Below are positions 1-9,979 of a DNA stretch of 50,860 nucleotides, piece after piece. A program made the position numbers and the translations under genes. The notes beneath the pieces are model-generated. The model worked only from the letters and a program-made list of their open reading frames with translations, ran no database searches and had not been told where the DNA came from. Source of the stretch: Myxococcota bacterium (GTDB taxonomy: Bacteria; Myxococcota_A; UBA9160; UBA4427). Location: positions 1 through 50,860 of the forward strand of contig JANQEL010000189.1 in NCBI GenBank assembly GCA_028278345.1. The letters are read 5' to 3'. Numbering within the stretch: position 1 is the stretch's first letter; each line of letters begins with the position of its first letter.

Positions 1-252
<252 letters not shown>

Positions 253-456
253 TGACCTTTCATGGCACGTCTCGCAGCTTTCGATGAAAGCGCGAAGTGA
301 TGATTGCAAGGTGGAAAGCCTCGCGTCTACTCAGAGTGGTATTCGCTTACGAAGACCGTCATGCGTAGCCGCGCTTGATAGGCTTGATAGATAGACGGCC
401 TTTACAGATCAGCCTCTAGCGAGGAGTCGATTCAAGACTCGCGAGGCGAAACGGTT
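253..456 (+). other. 23S-5S internal transcribed spacer
   Basis: About 200 bases separate 23S from 5S. I looked for tRNA arms (a GTTCGAATC-type T loop, a CCA end) and found none. The spacer is presumably removed during rRNA processing. No open frame here looks real. Confidence 0.8.
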
Positions 457-575
<119 letters not shown>

Positions 576-582
576 TCATTTC

Positions 583-616
583 GAAAGCCCGACAGCATTC
601 GCTGTCGGGCTTTCTG
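583..616 (+). terminator. Terminator hairpin of the rrn operon
   Basis: A perfect 14-bp inverted repeat (583-596 against 601-614) with an ATTC loop directly follows 5S rRNA. The descending arm ends in CTTTC, so the T-tract is short. Position and stem strength make it the likely intrinsic end of the rRNA transcript. It also separates the rrn operon from the convergent gene that stops at 630. Confidence 0.85.
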
Positions 617-629
617 CGTTCAAGACTGT

Positions 630-3600
630 CTATCGATCCGATTGGGATTCGAAGCGTTTGATCATGCCTTCGATGGCGAGGTCGTTGGCGATGCGGAGGG
701 CTTGTTCGCAGCATTCGTCTGCGGCTTCGCGGTCTCCGGGGTTCGCACGCATTCGCAGGGTGCGACCCAGATCGTTGAGGCCATAGGCGACGAAGGGCCA
801 GGCCTCCATCGCGCGATCGGTTTCGATGCCGCCTTCGTAGCGTCGTATGGCTTCGTCGAGTTGGCCCAGGGTTTCGTGGCATAGGCCGCGGTAGCGTTTG
901 CTGGCTCCGTAGCCCGCGAGGCCGAGGCCGACCACGATGTACGGATCCTCGACGCGGTCGAGTTCTGCGAGCACCGTCTGGGCGGCCTCGAAGTCGCCCA
1001 GGCGATGTGCAGCCTGCGCCGAAACGGCGACACAGATCGGAAAGAGATCGGTGTGGCGCGGCGCGAAGTCGGATGCGAAGAGCTGGTGGAGCATCTCGAG
1101 TGCTCGTTCGGGGTCGCCGCTCTCGGCCAGGGCGAGAGAAAGCGACGCGCGCCACGGTGAAATCTCGGGGAACGCCGCGACGAGTCCTTCCATGGTTTCG
1201 GGGAAGCTCGATGGGTCGTCGCCGATGATCTGCATGATCGAGCGGTGCACCGTCGCGATCTGCAGAGCGAGGACCGGATGCGAGTGACGCCCGAGTTCGA
1301 GCTGCCGGTCGACGACCGCGCGGGCGTCGCGGAACCGGCCCTCGAGGATCGCGAGCGTTCCGCGCATGACACTCGCTGTCCAATCGAAGTACGCGAAGCG
1401 ATGTTCGCGCGCGAACTCCTCGATCCGGTTGACGTGGAAGCGATAGGTTGCGCAATCGGCGCCTGCGAGGGCCTCCCGCGCCGCGACTCGCAAGGCGGTT
1501 CCGCGATCCCTCGCGGCAACGCTGTGGTGACCCGCGATCTCGTTGGCCTCGCGCGCCAACGCGCGGCGTTCGTCCCGCCGATCCGTCCATCCGAGTGCCT
1601 CGGACCGGTTCACCGCACTCGAGCAGATGAGCGATGGCTCTCCCAGCTCGCGGGCGATCGTGAGGGCTTCTTCGCTGGCACGAAGACACCGTTCCCGGTG
1701 CTGGTAGTAGCCGGTTCGGGTGAGTGCTTCGAGAAGGTGGATCTTCAGCGCATCGTCGGCGTCGCCCAACATGTCGACCGCCTCGGTGACCAGGGCGGTG
1801 TGCTCGGCGAGGGCCTCCATGTACTCCTCGATCTCCATCGGGCCCAGCGCCGCCCTGGCGAAGAGGATCGGATCGCCGATCTCTCTTGCGTTGTCGCAAG
1901 CCTCGATGAACAGCGGGCGCGCCTGTCCCGCTCGCCCGCTCATCACCATCACGCTTGCGAGTTCGATCAAGCACCGGGTGGTCGCGCGCAGATCGGCGGG
2001 TCGCAGCGACCGGGCCCGCTCGAAGCGCAGGATGGCATCGTCGAACGCGAGACGTTGCACGGCGTCGCGCGCATCCTCCATCGCGTACTCGAAACTGCGC
2101 TCGAAACCGATGAGGTCGACGGCTTCGTGTGCGTGCCGGGCGATCTCGCTCAGTTGGTCTCGCGACCCGCGGCGGGTGGCGAGGATCGCATCGAATGCCC
2201 GCATGTGGTGCTCGGCTCGCTGTCGCGATGACAGAGCATTGTAGAGTTCCTCGGGAATCAACCCGTGGATGAAACGCGCTCGACCGGGTTCGTCCATGCG
2301 CTCCAGGATGCGAAGCTGAACCGCCTCCTCGATCATGTCCTGCACGTCGATCGCGTCGATCTCGAGCCCGGCCGCGATGACGGGCGGGTCGAATTCGCGG
2401 CCGAGTACGCTGGCGAACGAGAGCATCTCGCGACACGGTGCAGATGCTCCGTCGAGCAGGCGCCGCAGGACGCCCTGTAGACGTGCGTCTCGCGGGCCAC
2501 GGCGCGCGACGACGAGTTCGTTCCGTTCGCGTGCGAGCAACTGTTCGAGAAACAGGGGGTTGCCCCCGCTTGCATCCGCCAGGAAGCCGAGCTCCTCGTC
2601 GGACCAGTCGATGGTCGACTTCGCTCGCGCGAACTGCTCGACCCCAGACCGCGACAGCTCGACCAGCCGCGTCGACGCCTGGGGACGAAGAGATACCAGC
2701 CTCTCGATGGTCTGCAGTGCCGCGACGTTGTCTGCCTGATCTCGGTACGCGCCCGCCAACAGTACGGGCACCTCATGCAGATCCTGCACGAGATACGAGA
2801 GCAGCAGGATCGAGTCGATGTCGGCGTGATGAAGATCATCGAAGACCAACGCCACGGGTGCCCGATTCGCGCGAAAGCGGATCCAGTCTGCGATGGCGTC
2901 GTTGACGCGGATTCGCGATCCGCGCTCCGTTCGCGGTTCGACCACGTCGGGAAAGCCCAGCTCGACCGCGACCTCGGGAAAGGCCCGCGCCACCTCGGCC
3001 GCGTGCACGCCGAGCCCTCGGATCATGTCTGGAACGCCGTCGCGCGCGAGTGCGCGGCGTATCACTCGAAGCCAGGGCTGGTACGGCGGTGAAGCCGTGC
3101 CCTCGATGCTTCGTCCCTGGAACACGTCGGCCCCGCGACGATTCGCCGTGCGAACGAGCTCTGAGAGGGTGGCGGACTTTCCGATGCCCGCGGGCCCGTG
3201 GAAGAGGATCAGTTCGCAACTTCCGCGCACTGCGCGGTCGACTACGCGCTCGATCTCGCTCACCAGGTCATCGCGACTGACGAACTCGCCGCTTCGGGCT
3301 TCACGCGTCGCCGGTACGAATGGCTGCGCGTCCGGTACGAAGCGATAGCCACGCCGCGGCGCGGTTTCGATCAACTCGATCCGGGGCTCGATCTCGTTGA
3401 AGGTCCTGCGGATCAGACGGATCGCGCGGTGGACCGACCCCCTTTCGACCGCTGCACCTCCCCAAACCTGCTCGAGCAGTTCGGCCACTGAAACCGTGCG
3501 GTCGCGATGCGTGACCAGATGGGCGAGTACGTCGAAGGCTCGCGGCTCGAGGTTGACTCGCTCACCGCGGTGTCTCAGTTCGCCTCGTGCGATATCGAGC

Positions 3601-3683
3601 TCGAATTCTTCGAATCGGTAGTTGGCGCTCAAGGTTCGCTCTACTTCTGTGGTCTGCGTTCGCGAAGGGATGACGCTGCACAT
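630..3683 (-). CDS. Winged-helix / AAA ATPase / TPR transcriptional regulator
   Basis: A 1017-residue STAND-like regulator. Residues about 21-116 form an OmpR/CadC-type winged helix, ending in the usual RRGYRFV strand. An ATPase domain follows, with Walker A GPAGIGKS at 163-170 and a Walker B-like VALVFDDLHHAD near 260. The C-terminal half is helical TPR-like sequence rich in Ala, Leu, Arg and Glu. There is no signal peptide or TM segment, so it is probably cytoplasmic. Known relatives bind DNA and use ATP binding to switch state; its target and ligand cannot be seen here. The reading frame stays open upstream as far as 4538 but there it lies antisense to the acyl-CoA synthetase, so I start at the ATG just before the winged helix. 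The gene converges on the rrn terminator. Confidence 0.85.
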   Translation of the reverse strand: MCSVIPSRTQTTEVERTLSANYRFEEFELDIARGELRHRGERVNLEPRAFDVLAHLVTHRDRTVSVAELLEQVWGGAAVERGSVHRAIRLIRRTFNEIEPRIELIETAPRRGYRFVPDAQPFVPATREARSGEFVSRDDLVSEIERVVDRAVRGSCELILFHGPAGIGKSATLSELVRTANRRGADVFQGRSIEGTASPPYQPWLRVIRRALARDGVPDMIRGLGVHAAEVARAFPEVAVELGFPDVVEPRTERGSRIRVNDAIADWIRFRANRAPVALVFDDLHHADIDSILLLSYLVQDLHEVPVLLAGAYRDQADNVAALQTIERLVSLRPQASTRLVELSRSGVEQFARAKSTIDWSDEELGFLADASGGNPLFLEQLLARERNELVVARRGPRDARLQGVLRRLLDGASAPCREMLSFASVLGREFDPPVIAAGLEIDAIDVQDMIEEAVQLRILERMDEPGRARFIHGLIPEELYNALSSRQRAEHHMRAFDAILATRRGSRDQLSEIARHAHEAVDLIGFERSFEYAMEDARDAVQRLAFDDAILRFERARSLRPADLRATTRCLIELASVMVMSGRAGQARPLFIEACDNAREIGDPILFARAALGPMEIEEYMEALAEHTALVTEAVDMLGDADDALKIHLLEALTRTGYYQHRERCLRASEEALTIARELGEPSLICSSAVNRSEALGWTDRRDERRALAREANEIAGHHSVAARDRGTALRVAAREALAGADCATYRFHVNRIEEFAREHRFAYFDWTASVMRGTLAILEGRFRDARAVVDRQLELGRHSHPVLALQIATVHRSIMQIIGDDPSSFPETMEGLVAAFPEISPWRASLSLALAESGDPERALEMLHQLFASDFAPRHTDLFPICVAVSAQAAHRLGDFEAAQTVLAELDRVEDPYIVVGLGLAGYGASKRYRGLCHETLGQLDEAIRRYEGGIETDRAMEAWPFVAYGLNDLGRTLRMRANPGDREAADECCEQALRIANDLAIEGMIKRFESQSDR

Positions 3684-3788
3684 CACCCTACACGGAGATG
3701 CGAAGTGCCCGAAGTCGGATTCTAGATTCTCCTCGCCGCCGTTCCCAATTGCACGCGGTTTGCCGCCTTCGCGTTTCGTATCCACGGC

Positions 3789-5330
3789 GTGGCGGTCGCT
3801 ATTGTTGGTCGGGCTCCCGAGAGGCTGGCCATGGCAGTTCGCATCCACAACGCAGACATCCAGCGCCGCGCACATCAGTTCGCGCGCGCCCTCGATGCCG
3901 CTGGGATTCCACGGCGCGGGGTCGTTGCCGCCGTGTTGCCGAACGTCGCCGAGTTCCTCTTCGTGCTGCGCGGATCGACCTGGTCCGGGCGAACCTTCGT
4001 CCCGGTCAACTGGCACCTCGCTCCGCCGGATATCCAATACGTGGTGGGCGATTGCGAGCCCGATGCACTCGTCCTTCACCATTCGTTCGCCTCGCTTGCT
4101 CCCGATCTCCTCGAGCGCCGCGACCTTCGGCTGGCGATGTCGGTCGGTGGGCCGATCGACGGCCTCCGCTCCTTCGAAGAGGTCGAGGCCGAGGACGATG
4201 GAGAGCTGCCGGATCCCCTGGCTGGCACGATCATGCTCTACACCTCCGGCACCACGGGGCGGCCCAAGGGCGTGCGCCCCCGCGAGCCCGACCCCGAGCC
4301 GCCCCCCTGCTTCGCCAGTCGAATGGGTTCGGCCATGCTGCAGGGCTATCTGCAGGATGCGGCGCAGGGGCCGCACTTGATCGCGGCTCCGCTCTACCAC
4401 GCGGCACCTTCGACCTATGGAGAGGGCGCGGCCCTGATCGGTGCAGACGTCGTGATCATGGAGCGCTGGGACGCGGAAGAGTTCCTGCGCATCGTCGAGG
4501 CGGAGAAGATCGCGTCCACATTCCTGGTGCCGACCCACTTCGTTCGCTTGCTCCAGCTACCCGAAGAGGTGCGTCGCAGCCACGACACGAGTTCACTCCA
4601 ACTCGTGTGCCACGGCGCCGCCCCGATCTCCCCCGACGTGAAGCGCCGCATGATCGAATGGTGGGGGCCCGTCCTGTTCGAGTTCTACGGCGGTACCGAA
4701 GGCGGCGGCGTGAGCATCGACTCCCACACCTGGCTCGAGCATCCGGGCAGCGTCGGGCGTCCGCGGCCCGGTCTCGAAGTCCACATCCTCGATGGGGAAG
4801 GGCGCCCGCTGCCGGCCGGTGAAACGGGGGACATCTACTTCCGATCCGCCGACGGGGGGTTCGAGTACAAGGGCGACCCGAACAAGACCGCCGAAGCCCA
4901 CCGTGGCGAGCTTTTTACCCTCGGTGACATTGGTTACGTCGACGACGAGGGTTTCCTCTACCTGCGAGATCGCAGGGCCGACACCATCATCCGAGGGGGC
5001 GTCAACATCTACCCGGCCCAGATCGAAGCCGTCTTGATCGAGGACGAAGGCGTTCGCGATTGCTGCGTGGTGGGTGTCCCCGACGAAGAATATGGCGAAC
5101 GGGTCGTCGCCGTCCTCGAGTCGTCCGCAGGCGAAGCCCCGGAGGCAACGAGAGCCGCGCTCGTCGAGCGTCTGGGCAAACGGTGTCGCGAACGGCTCTC
5201 TCGCGACCAGTGCCCGAGCGACTTCGTCTTCTGGCCACGCCTGCCGCGAATCGAGTCGGGCAAGCTCCTGCGTCGACAGGTCCGCGACACTTTGCGCGGC
5301 GAGGGGGGCTACACAAAATCGCGTTCCTGA
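3789..5330 (+). CDS. Acyl-CoA synthetase (AMP-forming), FadD-like
   Basis: A 513-residue adenylate-forming enzyme expected to activate a carboxylic acid, probably a fatty acid, to its CoA thioester through an acyl-AMP. Core motifs are present: the P-loop YTSGTTGRPKGV at 151-162, YGGTEGGG, the GDIGY and RRADTIIRGGVNIYP hinge region, and the C-terminal ESGKLLRR with adenylation Lys492. The GTG start at 3789 gives a slightly short N-terminus that begins at the equivalent of the PERLA stretch; an in-frame stop at 3723 prevents much extension, and ATG 3831 would cut further in. Substrate is not predictable. It is transcribed away from the regulator at 3683, which could control it, though nothing shows this directly. 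Confidence 0.88.
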   Translation: MAVAIVGRAPERLAMAVRIHNADIQRRAHQFARALDAAGIPRRGVVAAVLPNVAEFLFVLRGSTWSGRTFVPVNWHLAPPDIQYVVGDCEPDALVLHHSFASLAPDLLERRDLRLAMSVGGPIDGLRSFEEVEAEDDGELPDPLAGTIMLYTSGTTGRPKGVRPREPDPEPPPCFASRMGSAMLQGYLQDAAQGPHLIAAPLYHAAPSTYGEGAALIGADVVIMERWDAEEFLRIVEAEKIASTFLVPTHFVRLLQLPEEVRRSHDTSSLQLVCHGAAPISPDVKRRMIEWWGPVLFEFYGGTEGGGVSIDSHTWLEHPGSVGRPRPGLEVHILDGEGRPLPAGETGDIYFRSADGGFEYKGDPNKTAEAHRGELFTLGDIGYVDDEGFLYLRDRRADTIIRGGVNIYPAQIEAVLIEDEGVRDCCVVGVPDEEYGERVVAVLESSAGEAPEATRAALVERLGKRCRERLSRDQCPSDFVFWPRLPRIESGKLLRRQVRDTLRGEGGYTKSRS

Positions 5331-5479
5331 GAATCGGCCGGTTGGGGGATGCTGCCCCAGACCGCGTTTTCGGGATGCAGCCGTTGCGCGATCCGCAGCG
5401 CGGTGCTGTGATTGACATCGCTGAGGTCGAGCGACCGGGGCGCGCAGGAGTTCGGGTGGACCAGGGGATTTCGTCAGCG

Positions 5480-6949
5480 ATGCGGAATCGGAGTCGAGCA
5501 GCGCTTGCCGCGACGGATCCGCTCTTTCGTTGGCTCGACTGGTTCGTGCCGCGCGCCACTCTCGACGAACCGGGTGAAGAACTGCTGCGCGCGCGGCTCA
5601 CGGTGGTGGCCGGGCTCGGCGGCGGTTTCGCGTTCATGGTCTCGACGGCCACGGCGATGCAGACGCCCGCGCCCGAGTTCCTCTATACCGGCGTCGCCCT
5701 GGCCGTGGCCTACTTCGCGATTCCCGTGGCCCAGCGCTACAGCGAGCGCCCGACGCTTCTGCGCCACGCGTTGATGGGGTTGACCGCAGTGTTCGCGATG
5801 TCCCTCTGCATCATGACGGGGGGGCGTGATCTGGGCGGCATCCTGATCGCGATCATGCTGCCGTTGGTCGCCGTCCTCATCTCCGGTGCCCGCGCGGGCA
5901 TCCTCTGGTCGGTCGCCCTGCTCGTGTGCGTCGTCGGCACGGGTGTGGCGATCCAATCGGGCTACGACCCGCCGCTGCACGCCGATCCCGAGGTCGAAGC
6001 CCTCTGGTCGCTCTGGGCGGGCGCGGCGATCCTCGTCCTCTCCCTCGGGATCGCGCTGACCTACGACCGGCTTCGGCAATCCACCCTCAACATGCTCGAA
6101 GCCGAGCGTCTGCGAGCCGATATCGCCTATGCCCAGCAGCTCGACGGCGAAACGCGCTTCCGCACGCGCCTCGAGGCCCTCGTCGAAGAGCGCAGCCAGG
6201 AGCTCCTCGAATCACGCGAGCGGCTGCGACGCGCCGATCGCCTCGCCTCGATCGGTACCCTGGCGGCCGGAGTCGCCCACCAGATCAACAATCCCGTCGG
6301 TTCGATCCTGATGAGTGCGCAGTTCGCGCTGGGGGAAGGCGACGCCGAAGACCGCGAGCGGATCTATCGCGAGGCTCTCGAAAGCAACGCCGAGCACGCC
6401 CAGCGCTGCGGTCGCATCGTGCACAACCTGCTCGCCTTCGCGCGCAACGCTCCAACCGAGAAGCTGCGCATCGATCTGAACGAACTCGTCCGCACCAGCC
6501 TCGAGTCGGTGCCGCTCCCGACCGCGGGTTTCGATCTGCGCATCTCCCCGCGCTCCCTGCCCATCATGGCGAGCAACATCGAGGTCGAGCAGGTGATCGT
6601 AAACCTCGTGCGCAACGCCCTCGAGTCGGGGCAGCCCGCCGACGAGCGGATCGTGATCGAGACCGATGCGCGCGCGGATTACGCGGTGATCCACGTCACC
6701 GATCAGGGTCGCGGCATCGAGCCCGACGATCGCGAACGCATCTTCGACCCCTTCTTCACCACCCGCATTCGCGAGGGCGGCACGGGGCTCGGTCTCAGCA
6801 TGGTGCACACGATCGTCGAGGACCACGGCGGCCGGATCAACGTGCTGAGCAAGCCCGGAGCGGGGACGCAGTTCAGCGTCTCGTTCCCCCTCGCCGCAGA
6901 ACCGGCTGTGGACTCGCCCAGGGTCGTCCCCGTTTCCGCGCCCGCGTAG
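5480..6949 (+). CDS. Six-TM sensor histidine kinase
   Basis: A 489-residue membrane kinase. About six hydrophobic segments lie between residues 38 and 195. A Glu/Arg-rich coiled coil follows (about 200-255), then the dimerisation helix with phospho-acceptor His267 in AHQINNP. The HATPase_c domain has the N-box NLVRNALES, G1 DQGRGIEP, the F-box DPFFTTR and G2 GGTGLGLS. It should autophosphorylate on His267 and pass the phosphate to a response regulator, but none is encoded next to it, so it is an orphan. The frame is open far upstream; ATG 5480 is chosen because AGGGG lies at 5463-5467 and the hydrophobic region starts shortly after. GTG 5456 is an alternative. The signal sensed is unknown. 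Confidence 0.88.
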   Translation: MRNRSRAALAATDPLFRWLDWFVPRATLDEPGEELLRARLTVVAGLGGGFAFMVSTATAMQTPAPEFLYTGVALAVAYFAIPVAQRYSERPTLLRHALMGLTAVFAMSLCIMTGGRDLGGILIAIMLPLVAVLISGARAGILWSVALLVCVVGTGVAIQSGYDPPLHADPEVEALWSLWAGAAILVLSLGIALTYDRLRQSTLNMLEAERLRADIAYAQQLDGETRFRTRLEALVEERSQELLESRERLRRADRLASIGTLAAGVAHQINNPVGSILMSAQFALGEGDAEDRERIYREALESNAEHAQRCGRIVHNLLAFARNAPTEKLRIDLNELVRTSLESVPLPTAGFDLRISPRSLPIMASNIEVEQVIVNLVRNALESGQPADERIVIETDARADYAVIHVTDQGRGIEPDDRERIFDPFFTTRIREGGTGLGLSMVHTIVEDHGGRINVLSKPGAGTQFSVSFPLAAEPAVDSPRVVPVSAPA

Positions 6950-7051
6950 TTCGCCGGGCTGCGCGGGGAAAGTGCCCCGACACCGCCCTCAAGGGTTCTC
7001 CCCTGATTGCCGATGCAGTCATCAGCAACGTGCAACTGCGGGAGGAGAACC

Positions 7052-8908
7052 ATGCGCGTCGTTCGAGGTTTCGTTTTTGCGCCGGTCGTGGTGTCCCTGA
7101 TGCTGACGGCCTGCATCGGTGATCCCTGGCGATCGGTCAACAAGAAGAACACGTTGGCGGACTATCGCCGCTACGTGCAGAAGTATCCCGACTCGCGCAA
7201 CCGCGTGAAGGCCGAGGAGCACATCGCGATCCTCGAACTCGAGCGCGATCCGACCCTCGACGGCTACGCGGCCTTCATGGCCGACTATCCGGACAGCACG
7301 CTCGGTGGCAACGTGCGCGAGATCCTGGAACCGCGCGCCTTCGAACGTGCGCGCTTCGCCGGAACCCCCGCGGCCTACACCGAATTCATGGCCCTCTATC
7401 CCGACGGACCGTTCGGCAATCGCGCGCTCGGCAACATGGTCTTCCTCGAGGCCGGTGGATTCGCGAGCAGCATCGAAGGGCTCGCAGACTTCGCAGCCGC
7501 GCACCCGGAGAGTGACTACGCCGCCGAAGCGAAGAAGAGCCTCGAAGCCATCGAAGCCCGCAAGCGGGGTGCATTCGATCGCGTTGGCCTCGTGGTGCGC
7601 GTCTCTCCAGAGACCCCCGAACCCTCGCGCGTGATCTCCGCCTTCACCGACCGCGCCCAGCGTCAGTTCAAGGCTTCCGGTCAGAAGCTCGTGGTGGTGC
7701 CCGAGCTGCAGACCCGCAAGACCACGGCCTCACTCCCCAAGGCACGCCTGGTCATCGAGCACAAGGAAGCCCCGGCCAAGGCGAAGATCACCAAGGGGCG
7801 AATGGCGCGACCCGGTATGCACGCCACGACCCGCGTGAGCCTCTACGCCGAAGCCGGCGGCGAACCCATCTGGCAGCGCGTCTTCCGCCTGCGTCTCGAT
7901 ACCGATCAGCACTTCTCGGGCACGTCGATGCTCTTCAACCCGGGGGCCCGCGGCTATTGGGAGGGCTTCTTCGTTCCGGTCGCGAGCTGGCAGAACCAGG
8001 CGGCGGTGCGCAAACCCTTCAAGGCCGAGAAGCAGATCGTGGCCGTCGATTCGGTGGGGGATCGCACGGCGGTGCTCTTCGCCGACGGTGAGTTCCAGTT
8101 GCTCGAACTCGCCGATGCCGAAGCCGCCTTCCCACTGGCCAAGTACAAGCGCCCCAAGGACTTCACGCGCTGGAGCGGCGTGAAGATCCTCGGACGCCGG
8201 GTGCTCATCTACGGCGAGGACGGTCTCGAGATGGTGGGCTTCTCGAACGATGGCGTGAAGAAGGTCGCGGCGCTCGAACGCCAGTCGATCGGCTCGGTCG
8301 TGGCTGCGGTTCCCCACGAAGGACAACTGATCCTCGGCGGAAGTCGCGGGCTGCTCATGACCGACAAGAACGCGCGCAACACGCGCCGCCTGCTGCGGCG
8401 CCCGGTCAAGGGCCTCGATCGCGTGGGCAATCTGCTCGTCTTCACCGATGGTGCCTCGGTCTACGCCTCCACCCTCGAACTGCTCGGACAGCAGCGCGTG
8501 CACCAGGAGGTCGAGCTCGGCTACGAGTTCGGCCCGATGGGTGTCGTGGGCTTCGACCGCAAGGCCCTGGTGATCGGCAAGAGCGGTGTCGCGGTGATCG
8601 ACTTCGCGAACCGAGACAAGCCGAAGCTCATCTCGAAGCTCTCGACGAAGAAGGTGGGGCGCGTGGCCGATGCGGCGGCGATGGGCAACCGCGTGTTCCT
8701 CGTTGGCGATCGCGGTCTGCAGCTGCTCGATCCGAGCGGCAAGCGGGTCGTCGAAGCCATCGACATCGAACCGCGCGAGCACGTGGCGCGCATGGGGCGC
8801 TACCTCGTCGCGACCGGCGAACCCGGTCTGCAGGTGGTCGACAGTTCGCCCCTCACCCACGTTCGGGCGAAGCGATCCTCGACGGGAGCGGCGTCGCCCA
8901 CTCGCTAG
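7052..8908 (+). CDS. Lipoprotein with YPDS repeats and a propeller-like C-terminus
   Basis: A 618-residue protein of unknown function. It starts at ATG 7052 after a strong GGAGGAG (7041-7047). The signal peptide ends in a lipobox (LTAC, Cys21), so it should be lipid-anchored in the cell envelope. Residues 38-166 hold four related units that share an aromatic/F-x3-YPDS core (for example YVQKYPDS, FMADYPDS, FMALYPDG, FAAAHPES). These resemble the helical hairpins of YbgF/TPR-type envelope proteins. From about residue 290 the sequence turns into repeated short beta stretches of the form GRRVLIYGEDGLEMV or GNRVFLVGDRGLQLL, suggesting an LVIVD-like beta-propeller. No enzyme motif is seen. It ends by sharing a CTAG with the convergent gene. 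Confidence 0.8.
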   Translation: MRVVRGFVFAPVVVSLMLTACIGDPWRSVNKKNTLADYRRYVQKYPDSRNRVKAEEHIAILELERDPTLDGYAAFMADYPDSTLGGNVREILEPRAFERARFAGTPAAYTEFMALYPDGPFGNRALGNMVFLEAGGFASSIEGLADFAAAHPESDYAAEAKKSLEAIEARKRGAFDRVGLVVRVSPETPEPSRVISAFTDRAQRQFKASGQKLVVVPELQTRKTTASLPKARLVIEHKEAPAKAKITKGRMARPGMHATTRVSLYAEAGGEPIWQRVFRLRLDTDQHFSGTSMLFNPGARGYWEGFFVPVASWQNQAAVRKPFKAEKQIVAVDSVGDRTAVLFADGEFQLLELADAEAAFPLAKYKRPKDFTRWSGVKILGRRVLIYGEDGLEMVGFSNDGVKKVAALERQSIGSVVAAVPHEGQLILGGSRGLLMTDKNARNTRRLLRRPVKGLDRVGNLLVFTDGASVYASTLELLGQQRVHQEVELGYEFGPMGVVGFDRKALVIGKSGVAVIDFANRDKPKLISKLSTKKVGRVADAAAMGNRVFLVGDRGLQLLDPSGKRVVEAIDIEPREHVARMGRYLVATGEPGLQVVDSSPLTHVRAKRSSTGAASPTR

Positions 8909-9783
8909 CGCTCGATCACAAGTTCCGGGTTCACGCCGTCGGCGACGAAGTACACCACGGGTCCGCGTGAGTAGAGCGGCATCCGATGGGCGAGGTATGC
9001 CGCGTCGCCATTGGCGTCGACCCAGAACGAGATCTTCGGCGCGAAGGGTTGGGCGGCCCAGCTGAGGAGCCCCTTGCCATCCGGGCCGTAGCGGATCTCG
9101 CGCACTACGCGTCCCGCGACCTCGCTCTCGTTCTCCGGCTTCACGACCTCGCCGGTGAAGCCCATCACCCGGGCTCCGCCTAGGCAGAAGAAGGCCTGGG
9201 TATCGACGCTGCGTCGCTGTCCGAGACCGATCGACCGGAACAGGAGGTTCAGCGGCACGTTCACCACGCGATCCGGGCTGGGCAGTTCGATCTCGCTCAC
9301 GCGACCCGATGCGCCGGCGGGCGGGGTGCAGCGCGCGAGACCGGCATCGTGGTCGATCTCGAGGATCACCAGCGGGTTGCCGTCGGGATCGTGGGACTGC
9401 GAACGCTCGCTCGAGATGCGGAGCATGCGCTGGCCCTCCACCTCGACGGGGACCAGGATCGCGTCGAGTTCGATCCGCGCCCCCTCCTCGTATCCCCCGT
9501 GGAGGCGCACCGCGACACGACCGTCTTCGAGCTCCTCCACCAGGACCGCTCCGTCGCCGACGCGCTGTCCCCGCTCGTCGTAGGTCGAGGCGGGAATCAC
9601 CCCGAACGCCTCGGGCGGCGGGTAGGGAAGCAGCACGGCCGAGCCGGCGATCGCCACTCGCGGGCCGAGCAGGGCGACCAGCACAGCGCAGGCCGTCAGC
9701 ACGGCCGTGCGTCGCAGGTGGTGGGGTTTCGACAATAGATAGAAGGAAGCAATGCGCTTCCGAGGGAGCCCGAGGGTTGGCAT
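8905..9783 (-). CDS. Exported or membrane-anchored protein of unknown function
   Basis: A 292-residue protein I do not recognise. After a basic N-terminus there is one hydrophobic segment (about residues 25-46) ending in AIAG, consistent with a signal peptide or anchor. The mature part is rich in beta-type sequence with many Gly, Val and charged residues, and has single Cys residues in ARCTPP and FFCLGG. The ATG at 9783 is chosen because it directly precedes the signal sequence; the open frame upstream runs into the promoter region of the next gene. Its stop codon overlaps that of the convergent lipoprotein gene by four bases. Both neighbours look exported, but a shared function is only a guess. 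Confidence 0.7.
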   Translation of the reverse strand: MPTLGLPRKRIASFYLLSKPHHLRRTAVLTACAVLVALLGPRVAIAGSAVLLPYPPPEAFGVIPASTYDERGQRVGDGAVLVEELEDGRVAVRLHGGYEEGARIELDAILVPVEVEGQRMLRISSERSQSHDPDGNPLVILEIDHDAGLARCTPPAGASGRVSEIELPSPDRVVNVPLNLLFRSIGLGQRRSVDTQAFFCLGGARVMGFTGEVVKPENESEVAGRVVREIRYGPDGKGLLSWAAQPFAPKISFWVDANGDAAYLAHRMPLYSRGPVVYFVADGVNPELVIER

Positions 9784-9924
9784 GGCGGCGAACACTACCC
9801 CAGTCGGGGGTCCCGAAGGCCCGCCCCGCGGCAGGCCTCGAACCCCCCAAAACCAAGAAGAATCGAGAAGTTGGGAGTGAGACGAAGCGACCCCCGAAAA
9901 GTTTCGATCCCTTGGGGGAAGCTC

Positions 9925-9953
9925 TTGACGTAGGCGCGGCCGTCCGGGATACC
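9925..9953 (+). promoter_or_regulatory. Possible sigma70-type promoter of rplX-rpmG-fdxA
   Basis: TTGACG at 9925-9930 (five of six matches to TTGACA) is followed, after a 17-bp spacer, by GATACC at 9948-9953 (three of six to TATAAT). It sits about 27 bases before the rplX start. The -35 element and spacing are good and the -10 is weak. This is a pattern match without experimental support. Confidence 0.45.
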
Positions 9954-9979
9954 TACCGCTCTCGAAAGGCAGGGTACCA

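Noticed and set aside
253..456. Possible tRNA in the 23S-5S spacer
   Set aside because: No T-loop consensus, anticodon arm or matching acceptor stem could be drawn.
3684..4538. Upstream extension of the minus-strand regulator frame (total 1302 codons)
   Set aside because: It is antisense to the acyl-CoA synthetase, has no domain, and a good ATG at 3683 precedes the winged helix.
7730..9856. 708-codon minus-strand frame
   Set aside because: Arg-rich shadow sequence, antisense to the lipoprotein gene and out of frame with the exported protein at 8905-9783.
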